Part shown: piece by piece, positions 1 to 8,693 of the stretch
How positions within the stretch are numbered: position 1 is the first letter of the stretch
Layout: each line of letters begins with the position of its first letter
Origin: Chitinophagales bacterium
Lineage (GTDB): Bacteria > Bacteroidota > Bacteroidia > Chitinophagales > JADIYW01
DNA: 64,000 nucleotides
Reading direction: 5' to 3'
NCBI GenBank assembly: GCA_020636545.1
Contig: JACJXS010000011.1
Location: forward strand, 186,001-250,000
Position numbers and translations under genes: made by a program
The notes under the pieces: generated by a model
Seen by the model: the letters and a program-made list of their open reading frames with translations, nothing else
What the model was told of the DNA's origin: nothing
The model's database searches: none

Positions 1-2
1 CA

Positions 3-629
3 TCAATCTTAGGTGCATTCATCGGATTGGAAAGAGAACGAAAAACATGGTCTGCTGGAATGCGAACACACATGCTTGTTTGTGTCGGGTCTTGCTTGAT
101 TATGATAGTTTCAGCATTTGGTTTTCAAGATATATTAGGCAAAGAAAATATCACTTTAGATCCATCAAGAATTGCAGCCCAAGTGGTTAGTGGAATTGGT
201 TTTATAGGAGCTGGAACAATTCTATTTCAAAAACAAGGAACTGTAAAGGGTTTAACAACAGCCGCAGGATTGTGGACGGTTGCAGGAATCGGTCTTGCAA
301 CTGGAGGCGGCTTATATATCACTGCAATAATGACAACTGGCATTGTATTGATTATCCTATGGATATTACAACCTATTGAAAAGAAATACATACGTCATTT
401 TGTTCGACAAACGCTTAGAATAACCACTGATATTGATTCTAAAGAAGTAGATATTTTAAATATTTTAAATGAAAATGAATTTAATATAGAAGGTTTAAAT
501 TTAATCAAATCAGACGAAACACATATTCTAGAAATAAATTTTGAAGGAGCAAATCCAGAAAAGATGGCATTACTCATTGACCAACTACGCAAACTTGATT
601 CCATTAAGGAAGTAAATTGGAGTCAATAA
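3..629 (+). CDS. MgtC/SapB family membrane protein, 5' end outside window
   Basis: The reading frame is open to the left edge of the window, so only about 208 C-terminal codons are visible. The first residues contain GAFIGLERE, the conserved signature of the MgtC/SapB family of inner-membrane proteins linked to magnesium limitation and acid tolerance. Glycine-rich hydrophobic segments follow to about visible residue 130 (motif GIGFIGAGTI, then GLTTAAGLW). A soluble C-terminal part of about 70 residues looks like the small ACT-like regulatory domain of longer MgtC proteins. A TTG at 27 is an internal codon, not the start. The gene converges on the transglutaminase-like gene with 20 bp between the two stops and no hairpin there. 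The family call is firm; the transported ion or ligand is unknown. Confidence 0.88.
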   Translation, partial: SILGAFIGLERERKTWSAGMRTHMLVCVGSCLIMIVSAFGFQDILGKENITLDPSRIAAQVVSGIGFIGAGTILFQKQGTVKGLTTAAGLWTVAGIGLATGGGLYITAIMTTGIVLIILWILQPIEKKYIRHFVRQTLRITTDIDSKEVDILNILNENEFNIEGLNLIKSDETHILEINFEGANPEKMALLIDQLRKLDSIKEVNWSQ

Positions 630-649
630 AATTTCTAATAAGAAAATGC

Positions 650-1255
650 TTAAATACTTGTCGGTCTATTGAAAAACAACTCCTTTGTACTCGTAGAATT
701 GAGCATACTTTGAATTACACTATCCAATGGTTTTGTAAAAATATTTGGATAATCAATCTCTCCTAATTCTTCTCGAATTGGATAAGCTAATTTTTCTGTA
801 GCAATTAAAAACTGACTATCTATACCTTTCTTATTCCCACGTGGGTCTAAACGAAACCAACCAATTCTTGGTAAGTAAACAGCATTTAATCCATGTAATG
901 CATAACCAGATTCTACAGTTCCTTTTCTAAGTACACGCTGATAACAGAAACCACAAGGAATCTGCATCGCTCTGAGTAAAGTTGCTAAAAGATGTGCTTT
1001 TGCAAAACAAATTCCTTCACAAGAATTTAAGGTTTCTTCTGCTGAAATACTCACTGCTTTACTTTCAATATCAAAAGAGTGCTGGATTTCATCACGAGCA
1101 ATTTCAAAAGCAAGTTCGGCTTGTTTTATAGGCTCATTTGTTTGTGCTTTAATCCATTTTACTTTTTGATGTACTAAAGGCGTATTAAAATCAATTATGT
1201 TAGGAATTTCAGCTAAATAATCAGTTAAATTTTGAGATTCTAATATTAATTCCAT
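650..1255 (-). CDS. Transglutaminase-like cysteine protease-fold protein
   Basis: This 201-residue soluble protein shows the transglutaminase-core triad: Cys83 in EGICFAKA, His121 in YALHGLNAVY and Asp137 in WFRLDPRG, with the usual order and spacing. Proteins of this fold act as peptidases or amide-bond enzymes. Small stand-alone members like this one are common in Bacteria and mostly have no known substrate. There is no signal peptide, so it should be cytoplasmic. It lies 80 bp downstream of the glycosyltransferase gene on the same strand and may be the last gene of that transcript. The family is clear; the reaction is not assignable. Confidence 0.8.
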   Translation of the reverse strand: MELILESQNLTDYLAEIPNIIDFNTPLVHQKVKWIKAQTNEPIKQAELAFEIARDEIQHSFDIESKAVSISAEETLNSCEGICFAKAHLLATLLRAMQIPCGFCYQRVLRKGTVESGYALHGLNAVYLPRIGWFRLDPRGNKKGIDSQFLIATEKLAYPIREELGEIDYPNIFTKPLDSVIQSMLNSTSTKELFFNRPTSI

Positions 1256-1335
1256 TTCTACAAATTCTATGCAATAAAGTTAAAATCTAAAGCTTAGCTA
1301 TTGAAATTTTTAAGATAATTTATGAATCAAAATTA

Positions 1336-2283
1336 TTACGACAAACCTAAAGTTTCTTTGATATTATAGAGATTTCGTTCATTACTATTTCTAGCAATTA
1401 ATTCTCCTAGAAAGCCAGCAAGGAATAATTGTGTACCTACAATAACGGTAAGAATTCCTAAATAAAACAAAGGTCGATTTGCCATTCCTGCTTCTCCTAA
1501 AATCAGTTTGGAATATGCCATATAAATTAATATTACAAATCCAAAAAAGAAAGATAAAGTTCCTAAAACACCAAATAAATGCATCGGTCTTTTCCCAAAT
1601 CTTCCAACAAAAGTAATGCTCAATAAGTCTAAAAATCCATTAATAAAACGTTCTATCCCAAATTTAGTAACGCCGTATTTTCTTTTCTGATGTTTTACTG
1701 GCTTTTCTGTAATTTTACTATAACCAGCCCATTTTGCAATAACAGGAATATAACGATGCATCTCGCCATAAATCTCAATATTCTTAACAACTTCTGAGTT
1801 ATATGCTTTTAATCCACAATTAAAATCATGTAGATTTTTAATTCCAGAAACTTGCTGTGTAACAAAATTGAATAATTTAGAAGGTAAATTTTTCGTCAAT
1901 TTATTATCAAAACGCTCTTGTTTCCAACCCGAAACTAAATGATATTTTTCCCTTACTATCATACTATACAATTCAGGAATTTCATCAGGAGAATCTTGTA
2001 AATCAGCATCCATTGTAATTACAACATTTCCATTTGTTGCTTGAAAAGCTGTTTGTAATGCTGCCGATTTTCCATAATTACGCTGAAAACGAATTCCTTT
2101 TATATTTTGATTTTCTTTGGATAAATTTTGAATAATCTCCCAAGAATTATCTGTGCTTCCATCATCAACCGCAATAATTTCATAAGTAAAATTATTTTCT
2201 TGCATAACCTTTTCAATCCATGAAAATAATTCAGGCAAAGATTCTGCTTCATTTAATAAAGGTATGACTACTGAAATATCCAA
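1336..2283 (-). CDS. Glycosyltransferase family 2, polyprenyl-phosphate type
   Basis: The N-terminal 220 residues form a GT-A glycosyltransferase with DDGSTDNS (residues 40-47), QRNYGKSAALQ, and the metal and nucleotide site MDADLQDSPDE (91-101). Two membrane helices follow at about 233-258 and 270-297. This is the plan of DPM1/GtrB-like enzymes that move a sugar from a nucleotide donor to a polyprenyl phosphate at the cytoplasmic face. The start is a TTG one base after the stop of the DUF4199 gene; no ATG fits upstream, which points to translational coupling. A GT2 gene next to a DUF4199 gene is a recurrent arrangement in Bacteroidota as I recall it. The sugar and acceptor cannot be told from the sequence. 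Confidence 0.87.
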   Translation of the reverse strand: MDISVVIPLLNEAESLPELFSWIEKVMQENNFTYEIIAVDDGSTDNSWEIIQNLSKENQNIKGIRFQRNYGKSAALQTAFQATNGNVVITMDADLQDSPDEIPELYSMIVREKYHLVSGWKQERFDNKLTKNLPSKLFNFVTQQVSGIKNLHDFNCGLKAYNSEVVKNIEIYGEMHRYIPVIAKWAGYSKITEKPVKHQKRKYGVTKFGIERFINGFLDLLSITFVGRFGKRPMHLFGVLGTLSFFFGFVILIYMAYSKLILGEAGMANRPLFYLGILTVIVGTQLFLAGFLGELIARNSNERNLYNIKETLGLS

Positions 2284-2284
2284 G

Positions 2285-2716
2285 CTAATTTTTTTTAGTA
2301 ATAAGTGATAAAATTAAAGATGTAAAAATACCCAACATACTAAACAACATCATCATTCGTGCAAAACTTCCTTCTTGCAAAGGTGGCATTTTTGTAATTT
2401 GAATAAATATAGTAAAGAAAAAATTGATAAACATACCTAATATCAAACTTGCCATCCAACCGCTCAAAAATGCTTGCATAAAACTTAATCTATTACCTTG
2501 AATACCTCTTGATAATAATTGAGCAAGTACCACAGCTACAATTACAGACAAGACTGTAAAAACTGTATTTTGTAATTGTCCAAAATCCTTACCCATATAA
2601 TGAGCCAAGGTAAAAACACTACCATACGCCAACACACCTATTAATGCTGCAAACAAAGTAATCATAATACCTGTAAGCATTCCTTGTGCGTGATTTGCTT
2701 GATTATTTTCTGCCAT
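2285..2716 (-). CDS. DUF4199-type four-helix membrane protein
   Basis: The protein has 143 residues when started at the ATG at 2716 (MAENNQ), which I prefer to an ATG six codons further up. Four hydrophobic segments span it, with little outside the membrane except a short N-terminal tail. Size, helix number and position directly before a polyprenyl-phosphate GT2 gene fit the DUF4199 family of Bacteroidota, which has no established function. It could be a partner of the glycosyltransferase, but that rests only on adjacency. A CAAAAATA (a -7 box read on the minus strand) at 2732-2739 lies just upstream, without a good -33 element. Confidence 0.7.
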   Translation of the reverse strand: MAENNQANHAQGMLTGIMITLFAALIGVLAYGSVFTLAHYMGKDFGQLQNTVFTVLSVIVAVVLAQLLSRGIQGNRLSFMQAFLSGWMASLILGMFINFFFTIFIQITKMPPLQEGSFARMMMLFSMLGIFTSLILSLITKKN

Positions 2717-2758
2717 CGTAAATTCTAAATGCAAAAATACAAAATTTTCTTATAGGTT

Positions 2759-3682
2759 TTATGCAATAAAATCTTGCATTTTTTGCCAAAGTACTTCTAC
2801 TAATTTAAACTTAGATTCAATTGTCCAACCTGCAACATGAGAAGTAGCTACTACATGCTCAAAATTCAATAATTGATGATATAACATTGGAGGATAAACT
2901 TTTCCTGCTCCTATTGGTTCATCTTCAAACACATCGACACAAAATCCTCTAATATTTTGATGTTTTAATGCATGAATAATTGCTGGAGTGTCCACCACAC
3001 TTCCTCTTGAAGTATTAATAATAATAGGCTTTTTATCACATTTTCTAATAAATTCTAAATTAATTAGATGATGTGTTAAAGACGTATAAGGTACATGCAA
3101 ACTTATAATATCGCATTCTTTTTGAATCGTTTCAATATCCACTTGTTTCACCTGCTCTTTGGATACAATATCATGGACTAAAATATTGACCTCAAAACCT
3201 GCTAATTTTTTTGCAAAGGCTGGTCCAGTATGTCCATATCCAATTATTCCTATCGTTTTTCCATCTAATTCTTCACCTCGAAAAGATTCTCTATCCCAAA
3301 TTTGTTGCTTCAATGCTAGGTTACTGATATTGATTTTATTCATCAAATTCAATAACATTCCTAAAGAATGCTCACCAACTGCGTTCGCATTTCCTTCTGG
3401 CGAATTGATAACATTTATTCCCTTTGATTTTGCATAATCAACATCTACATTTTCCAAACCACTTCCCACACGTGCAACAACTTTTAAACTTAAGGCTTTG
3501 TCAATTAGTTCCTTGTCCACTTTTAAATAGGTCGTAATAACCAATATTTCATAATGTTCAATTACTGACAAAAGTTTCTCACGACTTACCGCAACATCGA
3601 CATCTACAATATATTTTTGTTCTAATTGTTGCTGCAAAAATGGATGAATATCAGCCGTTATAAAAGCTTTCTTATTTTCCAT
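2759..3682 (-). CDS. D-isomer-specific 2-hydroxyacid dehydrogenase
   Basis: This NAD(P)-dependent oxidoreductase has about 307 residues. The Rossmann domain carries GIIGYGHTGPAFAKKL. The catalytic residues are Arg in NTSRGSVVD, Glu in DVFEDEP and His in ATSHVAGW. The early part (VVARVGSGLENVD) matches the D-3-phosphoglycerate dehydrogenase/lactate dehydrogenase superfamily. There is no C-terminal ACT domain, so it is shorter than most SerA proteins. The best start is the ATG at 3682 (MENKKAFIT), which overlaps the end of rsmA by 11 bp, so the two are probably cotranscribed. The substrate (phosphoglycerate, glyoxylate, hydroxypyruvate or another 2-oxoacid) cannot be fixed from sequence. Confidence 0.85.
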   Translation of the reverse strand: MENKKAFITADIHPFLQQQLEQKYIVDVDVAVSREKLLSVIEHYEILVITTYLKVDKELIDKALSLKVVARVGSGLENVDVDYAKSKGINVINSPEGNANAVGEHSLGMLLNLMNKINISNLALKQQIWDRESFRGEELDGKTIGIIGYGHTGPAFAKKLAGFEVNILVHDIVSKEQVKQVDIETIQKECDIISLHVPYTSLTHHLINLEFIRKCDKKPIIINTSRGSVVDTPAIIHALKHQNIRGFCVDVFEDEPIGAGKVYPPMLYHQLLNFEHVVATSHVAGWTIESKFKLVEVLWQKMQDFIA

Positions 3683-4451
3683 AATTTTCAATCTTTTTCG
3701 CCAATTCAATAAAATCTGCTACACTTAATTGTTCTGGTCGCAAATCAAAATATTTATCTTGCAAAAATTCTTTATTAACTACAGATTTTAAGGAAGAACG
3801 CATCATTTTTCGTCTTTGATTAAAGCTCGTTTTTACAATACTTTTAAACAAAGAATAATTAAAATCCGTTGGAATATCTTTTTTTCGAGTTAATTTAATT
3901 ACAGAACTCATAACTTTTGGTGGTGGTAAAAAACTTTCTGGAGCTATATCAAACAAAATTTCAACATCATAAATTAACTGAGTTAATATGCTCGTTATGC
4001 CATAAACTTTATTACCATGCTTTGCCGCCAATCGTTCTGCAACTTCTTTTTGAAACATACCAATAACCACAGGAACTTTTTGATAAACATCTAATAGCTT
4101 AAAAATAATCTGAGTTGAAATATTATATGGAAAGTTTCCAACTACAAATGCTTCTTCAGCTATCAACTTATTCAAATCAACTTTCAGAAAATCAGCATTT
4201 AATAAATTGAATTGCTTGGATTTATTCAAGAAATTTTCTTCTAAATAAGTAACACACCGATTATCCACTTCTATACAAGTCAATGGTGCTTCAATTTGTA
4301 TAAGATATTGGGTTAAAGCACCCATTCCAGGGCCTATTTCAATCAAAGGCAATACTTGTCTGCTTTGATTTACGGCATCAACAATAGCATGTAATACTTG
4401 TGTATCTTTTAAAAAATGTTGTCCGTAACTTTTTTGAGCTTTTACATTCAC
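3672..4451 (-). CDS. rsmA: 16S rRNA dimethyladenosine transferase RsmA (KsgA)
   Basis: RsmA dimethylates two adjacent adenines (A1518 and A1519 in E. coli numbering) in the 3'-terminal hairpin of 16S rRNA during late small-subunit assembly. The 259-residue protein has the family's N-terminal signature KSYGQHFLKD, the SAM-binding motif EIGPGMGALTQYL, the acidic ribose-binding loop IEVDNRC and the catalytic NFPYNIS. The C-terminal helical domain includes FNQRRKMMRSSLK. Length is normal. It is the first gene of the minus-strand run and diverges from the acyltransferase gene across 99 bp. Confidence 0.96.
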   Translation of the reverse strand: MNVKAQKSYGQHFLKDTQVLHAIVDAVNQSRQVLPLIEIGPGMGALTQYLIQIEAPLTCIEVDNRCVTYLEENFLNKSKQFNLLNADFLKVDLNKLIAEEAFVVGNFPYNISTQIIFKLLDVYQKVPVVIGMFQKEVAERLAAKHGNKVYGITSILTQLIYDVEILFDIAPESFLPPPKVMSSVIKLTRKKDIPTDFNYSLFKSIVKTSFNQRRKMMRSSLKSVVNKEFLQDKYFDLRPEQLSVADFIELAKKIENYGK

Positions 4452-4455
4452 AATA

Positions 4456-4463
4456 CAAAGGTA
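4456..4463 (-). promoter_or_regulatory. -7 promoter element at the rsmA start
   Basis: Read on the minus strand the sequence is TACCTTTG, an exact match to the Bacteroidota -7 consensus TAnnTTTG. Its last base lies only five bases before the rsmA ATG, so the expected start point would fall at or next to the start codon. I do not see a convincing TTTG or TTG about 19-21 bases upstream, so this is a half-site match. Confidence 0.4.
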
Positions 4464-4550
4464 TCGTTATTTTTTATTTCCACTAATTGAAAAAGTACTA
4501 TATTAGTATTTTGTTCCGTAAATTTTTACAGAATTCTTAATAAAAGAACT

Positions 4551-6227
4551 ATGATTTACAAACCGGTAATAGATAGAATTGAAGATTGGCCAATTAATAA
4601 AATTTCTTTGCAAAAAGACAGAATATTGCAAGAAACAATTAGTGAAGCGATATTACAATTAAAAAAAGACTATCCAAATGACCAAAAGATAAGAGAACAA
4701 GTACAGAAAACACTATATCTTGAACGAATCAGAATTAAGACAGAACCTTGGGAAGTTGATCCTGAAGATGAAGCTGAATTTTGGAATGGAATCAAGAAAA
4801 AAGTCTTACATTCTGTAACTAATGAAACTCAAGACTCAGAATTAGTTGCTAAAAGGAATAATGAAACGCTAGAAGCAATTGTTTCTAGGTATGCCCATGA
4901 AATGATGGGTAATTTCAGTCCTAAATTATTTTGGTTTGCAAGACAATTGTTGCGAAGAATTTTCGCTCGTTTATTCAATGCTCATTTTAGTAGTTTCAAA
5001 GAACTTTTTCGACCTCAAGATGCTTTAAAAGACAAATTAATCGTGTCTGGTGCAGTTGAAAAAATCAGAGCTTTAGCAACAAAAGGAACGGTTGTTTTAG
5101 TTCCGACTCATTTCAGTAATTTAGATTCTGCAATGATAGGCTTTGCGATGGATTATATCGGTATGCCAGCATTCCAATATGGTGCAGGTTTGAATTTATT
5201 CAACTCTAAATTTTTTGCACTATTTATGGGAAATTTAGGAGCGTATAAATTAGATAGAAGAAAGAAAAATCCTATTTATTTAGAAACTTTAAAACAATTC
5301 TCCAAAACCAATGTAATGGCTGGAGCACATACCATATTTTTCCCAGGTGGTACTCGTTCTAGAAATGGTGCTATTGAAACCAATTTAAAATTAGGTTTAT
5401 TGGGAACTGTGATAGATGCCCAACGAGAACACTATGAAAATAATCCAGTAGATTTAGCCCCAAAAATTTATGTAGTTCCTTTAGTTTTAAGTTATAATTT
5501 CGTATTAGAAGCATCTTCTTTGGTTAGTGATTATCTAAGACGCACTGGAAAAGAAAACTATTTAGTAAAAGAACCAGCACAAGTACCTTTTAAAGCAATA
5601 TGGAATTTCCTTTGGGAAACATTTTCAAAATCCTCAGATGTGCATGTTTCTTTGGGCGAACCAATGGATGTTTTTGGTAATAATATTGATGATGATGGCA
5701 ATAGTTTAGACCACAACAATAATATTTTAGAGATTGATAAATACTTCTATACAAATGGCATTTTTAAACGAGACAATCAAAGAGAAATGATATATACTCA
5801 ATTTCTAGGCGAAAGAATTATTGATAGTTTTCATAAGAATAATGTTGTAAAAACAGCACATGTTGTTCCGTTTGTAGCTTTTGAGTTATTAAAGAAAAAA
5901 ATTGGAACAAATGACATTTACACCATACTTAGATTACCTGAAGAAGACCGAGAAATTGATTGGGAAGATTTTAAAATGAATATGAAATTAATCCTAGATG
6001 AATTGTATCATTTGAACAATAAAGGAAAACTAAAGCTATCCCAAAATCTCATTACCAAAGAATTAGATGAAGTGATTGAATTAGGCATTCAAAACATTAG
6101 TATTTATCATACAAATTTACCTTTACTTAAAAACAAAAAAGGGAATATTACCAGCGAGGATTTGCAATTATTATATTATTATCATAACAGAATGGAAGGA
6201 TATGGACTTGAGAAATTCATTAGATAA
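4551..6227 (+). CDS. Glycerol-phosphate acyltransferase (PlsB/PlsC superfamily)
   Basis: The protein has 558 residues. The acyltransferase motif I HFSNLD gives the catalytic His187 and Asp192; motif III-like FPGGTRSRNG follows about 80 residues later. Lysophospholipid acyltransferases of this superfamily transfer acyl groups to glycerol-3-phosphate or 1-acyl-glycerol-3-phosphate at the membrane. The length is about twice that of ordinary PlsC, with extra N- and C-terminal regions, which makes a PlsB-like first acylation possible. The end overlaps the start of gpsA by 26 bp. GpsA makes glycerol-3-phosphate, so the pair would couple supply and use of the same intermediate. I cannot decide between the two acylation steps. 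Confidence 0.85.
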   Translation: MIYKPVIDRIEDWPINKISLQKDRILQETISEAILQLKKDYPNDQKIREQVQKTLYLERIRIKTEPWEVDPEDEAEFWNGIKKKVLHSVTNETQDSELVAKRNNETLEAIVSRYAHEMMGNFSPKLFWFARQLLRRIFARLFNAHFSSFKELFRPQDALKDKLIVSGAVEKIRALATKGTVVLVPTHFSNLDSAMIGFAMDYIGMPAFQYGAGLNLFNSKFFALFMGNLGAYKLDRRKKNPIYLETLKQFSKTNVMAGAHTIFFPGGTRSRNGAIETNLKLGLLGTVIDAQREHYENNPVDLAPKIYVVPLVLSYNFVLEASSLVSDYLRRTGKENYLVKEPAQVPFKAIWNFLWETFSKSSDVHVSLGEPMDVFGNNIDDDGNSLDHNNNILEIDKYFYTNGIFKRDNQREMIYTQFLGERIIDSFHKNNVVKTAHVVPFVAFELLKKKIGTNDIYTILRLPEEDREIDWEDFKMNMKLILDELYHLNNKGKLKLSQNLITKELDEVIELGIQNISIYHTNLPLLKNKKGNITSEDLQLLYYYHNRMEGYGLEKFIR

Positions 6228-7263
6228 GGCACCTGTTGGTGTCATTGGAGCTGGTAGTTTTGGAACAGCAGTAGCAAATTTATTAGCGGAGAATAGTCGT
6301 GTTATATTGTATTCCAACAGAAGCGAAGCTGTCGATAAAATGAAAGCTGAACGTTCCAATATTGGCCAACAATTACACGAAAATATTATTCCAACCAATA
6401 ACATTCAAGATATAACAGACAATTGCTATCTTATTTTTCCTGCACTTTCTTCTGATAAATTCAGAACAACCATTCAAGGATTTGCACCTCATTTAAAACC
6501 CGACCACATCATCATTCATTGCACCAAAGGTTTTGATATTCACAAAGAAGATGGTACTTCATTAGTTGATAAAGATTTAAAAATCAGTTTATCAGATGTA
6601 AAAACCATGAGTCAGGTGATATTGGAGGAAACTTGTGTAAAAAGAGTAGGTTGCATGTCTGGCCCTAATTTAGCTAGGGAAATTGCTAATTTGCAACCAG
6701 CAGCTACTGTTATTGCTAGTAAATTTGACGAAGTCATACGAGAAGGCGAAAGTGCCATTAGAAGTAAACGTTTACAAGTTTATGGCAATAACGATATCTA
6801 TTCTGTTGAATTAGCAGGCGTTTTAAAAAACTCAATGGCTTTAGCGGCTGGAGCCTTAGGCGGATTAGGCTTTGGACAAAATGCAATGGCATTTTTAATT
6901 ACAAGAGGTATTGGAGAAATCATCAGACTTGCAACAGCAATGGGCGGTAATAAAAATGCTTTCTTAGGTTTGGCAGGTATCGGCGATTTGGTTGCCACTT
7001 GTACAAGTCCACTAAGTCGTAATTATACTGTCGGAGCTAGATTAGCAAAAGGCGAAACCATAGAACATATTATTGCAACTTCATCTGAAGTGGCTGAAGG
7101 TATTAAAACGGTCAATATCAGTAAGAAAATCTCTGAATCTAAAAATATCAGAACACCTATTATTGATAATATTTACAAAGTAATTTATGAAGATTTGAGC
7201 GTTGAAAAAGCACTACAATATCTAATGGAATATCGTTGGGGACAAGATGCCGATTATGTTTAA
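6202..7263 (+). CDS. gpsA: Glycerol-3-phosphate dehydrogenase [NAD(P)+] GpsA
   Basis: GpsA reduces dihydroxyacetone phosphate to sn-glycerol-3-phosphate for phospholipid synthesis. The Rossmann motif GAGSFGTAVANLL lies near residue 17. Substrate-site sequences SGPNLAREI, GVLKNSMALAAG (with the catalytic Lys) and GIGDLVATCTSPLSRNY are all present. At 353 residues it is slightly longer than the usual 330-340. The ATG at 6202 lies inside the acyltransferase gene in another reading frame, which suggests coupled translation. The next gene has its own promoter after the gpsA stop. Confidence 0.95.
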   Translation: MDLRNSLDKAPVGVIGAGSFGTAVANLLAENSRVILYSNRSEAVDKMKAERSNIGQQLHENIIPTNNIQDITDNCYLIFPALSSDKFRTTIQGFAPHLKPDHIIIHCTKGFDIHKEDGTSLVDKDLKISLSDVKTMSQVILEETCVKRVGCMSGPNLAREIANLQPAATVIASKFDEVIREGESAIRSKRLQVYGNNDIYSVELAGVLKNSMALAAGALGGLGFGQNAMAFLITRGIGEIIRLATAMGGNKNAFLGLAGIGDLVATCTSPLSRNYTVGARLAKGETIEHIIATSSEVAEGIKTVNISKKISESKNIRTPIIDNIYKVIYEDLSVEKALQYLMEYRWGQDADYV

Positions 7264-7273
7264 TAAAATAGGC

Positions 7274-7304
7274 TTTGTTCTCTTTAATTAATTTTGTACT
7301 TTTG
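7274..7304 (+). promoter_or_regulatory. Bacteroidota-type promoter of the acyl-CoA dehydrogenase gene
   Basis: TTTG at 7274-7277 is followed by exactly 19 bases and then TACTTTTG at 7297-7304. This matches the TTTG-N19-TAnnTTTG consensus recognised by the primary sigma factor of Bacteroidota. Transcription should begin near 7311, leaving a leader of about 12 bases before the ATG at 7323. A second TAnnTTTG (TAATTTTG, 7289-7296) lies just upstream but has no matching -33 box. Confidence 0.72.
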
Positions 7305-7322
7305 CAAACAAAATTGATAAAA

Positions 7323-8471
7323 ATGAATTTTCAACTTACCGAAGAACACCTATCTATTAGAGAAGCTGCTAGAAAGTTTACACAAGATGTATTGAAAAAA
7401 GAAGTGATAGAAAGAGATAGAGATATGCGTCATCCAACTGAGGAGTTAAAGCAAATGTCTGAAATGGGCTTTATGGGAATGATGGTTGATCCAAAGTATG
7501 GCGGAACTGGATTAGATACAATTTCTTATGTTTTAGCAATGGAAGAAATATCAAAATTAGATAGTTCTTGCTCAGTTGCAATGTCTGTAAACAACTCTTT
7601 AGTTTGTTGGGGATTAGAAAAATACGGAACAGAAGAACAAAAACAAAAATATTTAGTACCATTGGCAAAAGGAGAAGTTTGGGGTGCATTTGCCTTATCT
7701 GAGCCAGAAGCTGGTAGTGATGCGACTTCACAAAGAACAATTGCTGAAGATAAAGGAGATTATTACTTATTAAATGGTACAAAAAACTGGATTACAAACG
7801 GTGGAAAAGCTTCAACTTATTTAGTGATTGCTCAAACACACCCAGAAAAAGGACATAAAGGCATCAATGTTTTAATCGTTGAAAAAGGAATGCCTGGTTT
7901 CGAAATTGGTGCTAAAGAAGATAAATTAGGTATTCGTGCATCAGATACACATTCATTATTATTCAATGATGTAAAAGTGCCTAAAGAAAATAGAATTGGT
8001 GATGATGGTTTTGGATTTACTTTTGCAATGAAAACATTAGAAGGCGGACGTATCGGAATTGCAGCACAAGCTTTGGGTATAGCAGCTGGAGCTTATGAAT
8101 TGGCTTTAGAATATTCTAAAACTAGAAAAGCATTTGGTACAGAAATTTCAAATCATCAAGCTATTGCTTTCAAATTAGCAGATATGGCAACAGAAATTGA
8201 AGCTGCTAGAATGTTAGTATATAAAGCTGCTTGGTTAAAAGATAATGGACAAGATTATGCAGTTGCATCTGCAATGGCAAAATATTATGCCTCAGAAGTG
8301 GCGATGAAAACAACGATTGAAGCGGTACAAATTCATGGTGGATATGGCTATGTGAGAGAATACCATGTTGAAAGATTAATGAGAGATGCAAAAATTACGC
8401 AAATCTATGAAGGCACAACAGAAGTACAGAAAATTGTGATTTCAAGAGCAGTTTTAACAGGTAAAGCATAA
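7323..8471 (+). CDS. Acyl-CoA dehydrogenase
   Basis: This FAD flavoprotein oxidises acyl-CoA to trans-2-enoyl-CoA and passes electrons to electron-transfer flavoprotein. With the ATG at 7323 (MNFQLTEEH) it has 382 residues, the normal size for the family. An in-frame ATG 48 bases upstream overlaps the promoter and is unlikely to be used. Visible motifs are AFALSEPEAGSDATSQ (FAD and substrate loop), WITNGGKA, QAIAFKLADMATEIEAAR, VQIHGGYGYVREY and the catalytic Glu in QIYEGTTEVQ. It resembles short-chain (butyryl/isobutyryl) enzymes, but chain-length preference cannot be read safely. It is transcribed alone and followed by tRNA-Ser. Confidence 0.93.
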   Translation: MNFQLTEEHLSIREAARKFTQDVLKKEVIERDRDMRHPTEELKQMSEMGFMGMMVDPKYGGTGLDTISYVLAMEEISKLDSSCSVAMSVNNSLVCWGLEKYGTEEQKQKYLVPLAKGEVWGAFALSEPEAGSDATSQRTIAEDKGDYYLLNGTKNWITNGGKASTYLVIAQTHPEKGHKGINVLIVEKGMPGFEIGAKEDKLGIRASDTHSLLFNDVKVPKENRIGDDGFGFTFAMKTLEGGRIGIAAQALGIAAGAYELALEYSKTRKAFGTEISNHQAIAFKLADMATEIEAARMLVYKAAWLKDNGQDYAVASAMAKYYASEVAMKTTIEAVQIHGGYGYVREYHVERLMRDAKITQIYEGTTEVQKIVISRAVLTGKA

Positions 8472-8528
8472 GAAGTTTTTTATTTTAATGATAAAAAGAA
8501 GTTTTTAAATAATTAAAAAACTTCATCA

Positions 8529-8616
8529 GGAGACGTGTCCGAGTGGTCGAAGGAGCACGCCTGGAAAGTGTGTAAACTCCAAAAGGGTTTCGTGAGTTCG
8601 AATCTCACCGTCTCCG
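8529..8616 (+). tRNA. tRNA-Ser (anticodon GGA)
   Basis: The 88-base gene folds as a class II tRNA. The acceptor arm GGAGACG pairs with CGTCTCC and the discriminator is G8616. The anticodon stem CACGC pairs with GTGTG around the loop CTGGAAA, with anticodon GGA at 8563-8565. A long variable arm precedes the T arm (GTTCGAATC), as expected for serine. The CCA end is not encoded in full. It reads UCC/UCU codons. It lies between the acyl-CoA dehydrogenase and the restriction-modification gene. Confidence 0.95.
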
Positions 8617-8693
8617 CATTTTTTTTAGCAATAGAATTAGATAAATTCAAAAAAATCTGCAATTAAAATAAAATAAATTGTTATCTTGAACTT

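Noticed and set aside
8498..8524. An AT-rich inverted repeat (GAAGTTTTT with AAAAACTTC) between the acyl-CoA dehydrogenase gene and tRNA-Ser
   Set aside because: It is not followed by a T run on the plus strand and is made almost only of A and T; it may be a weak terminator or chance.
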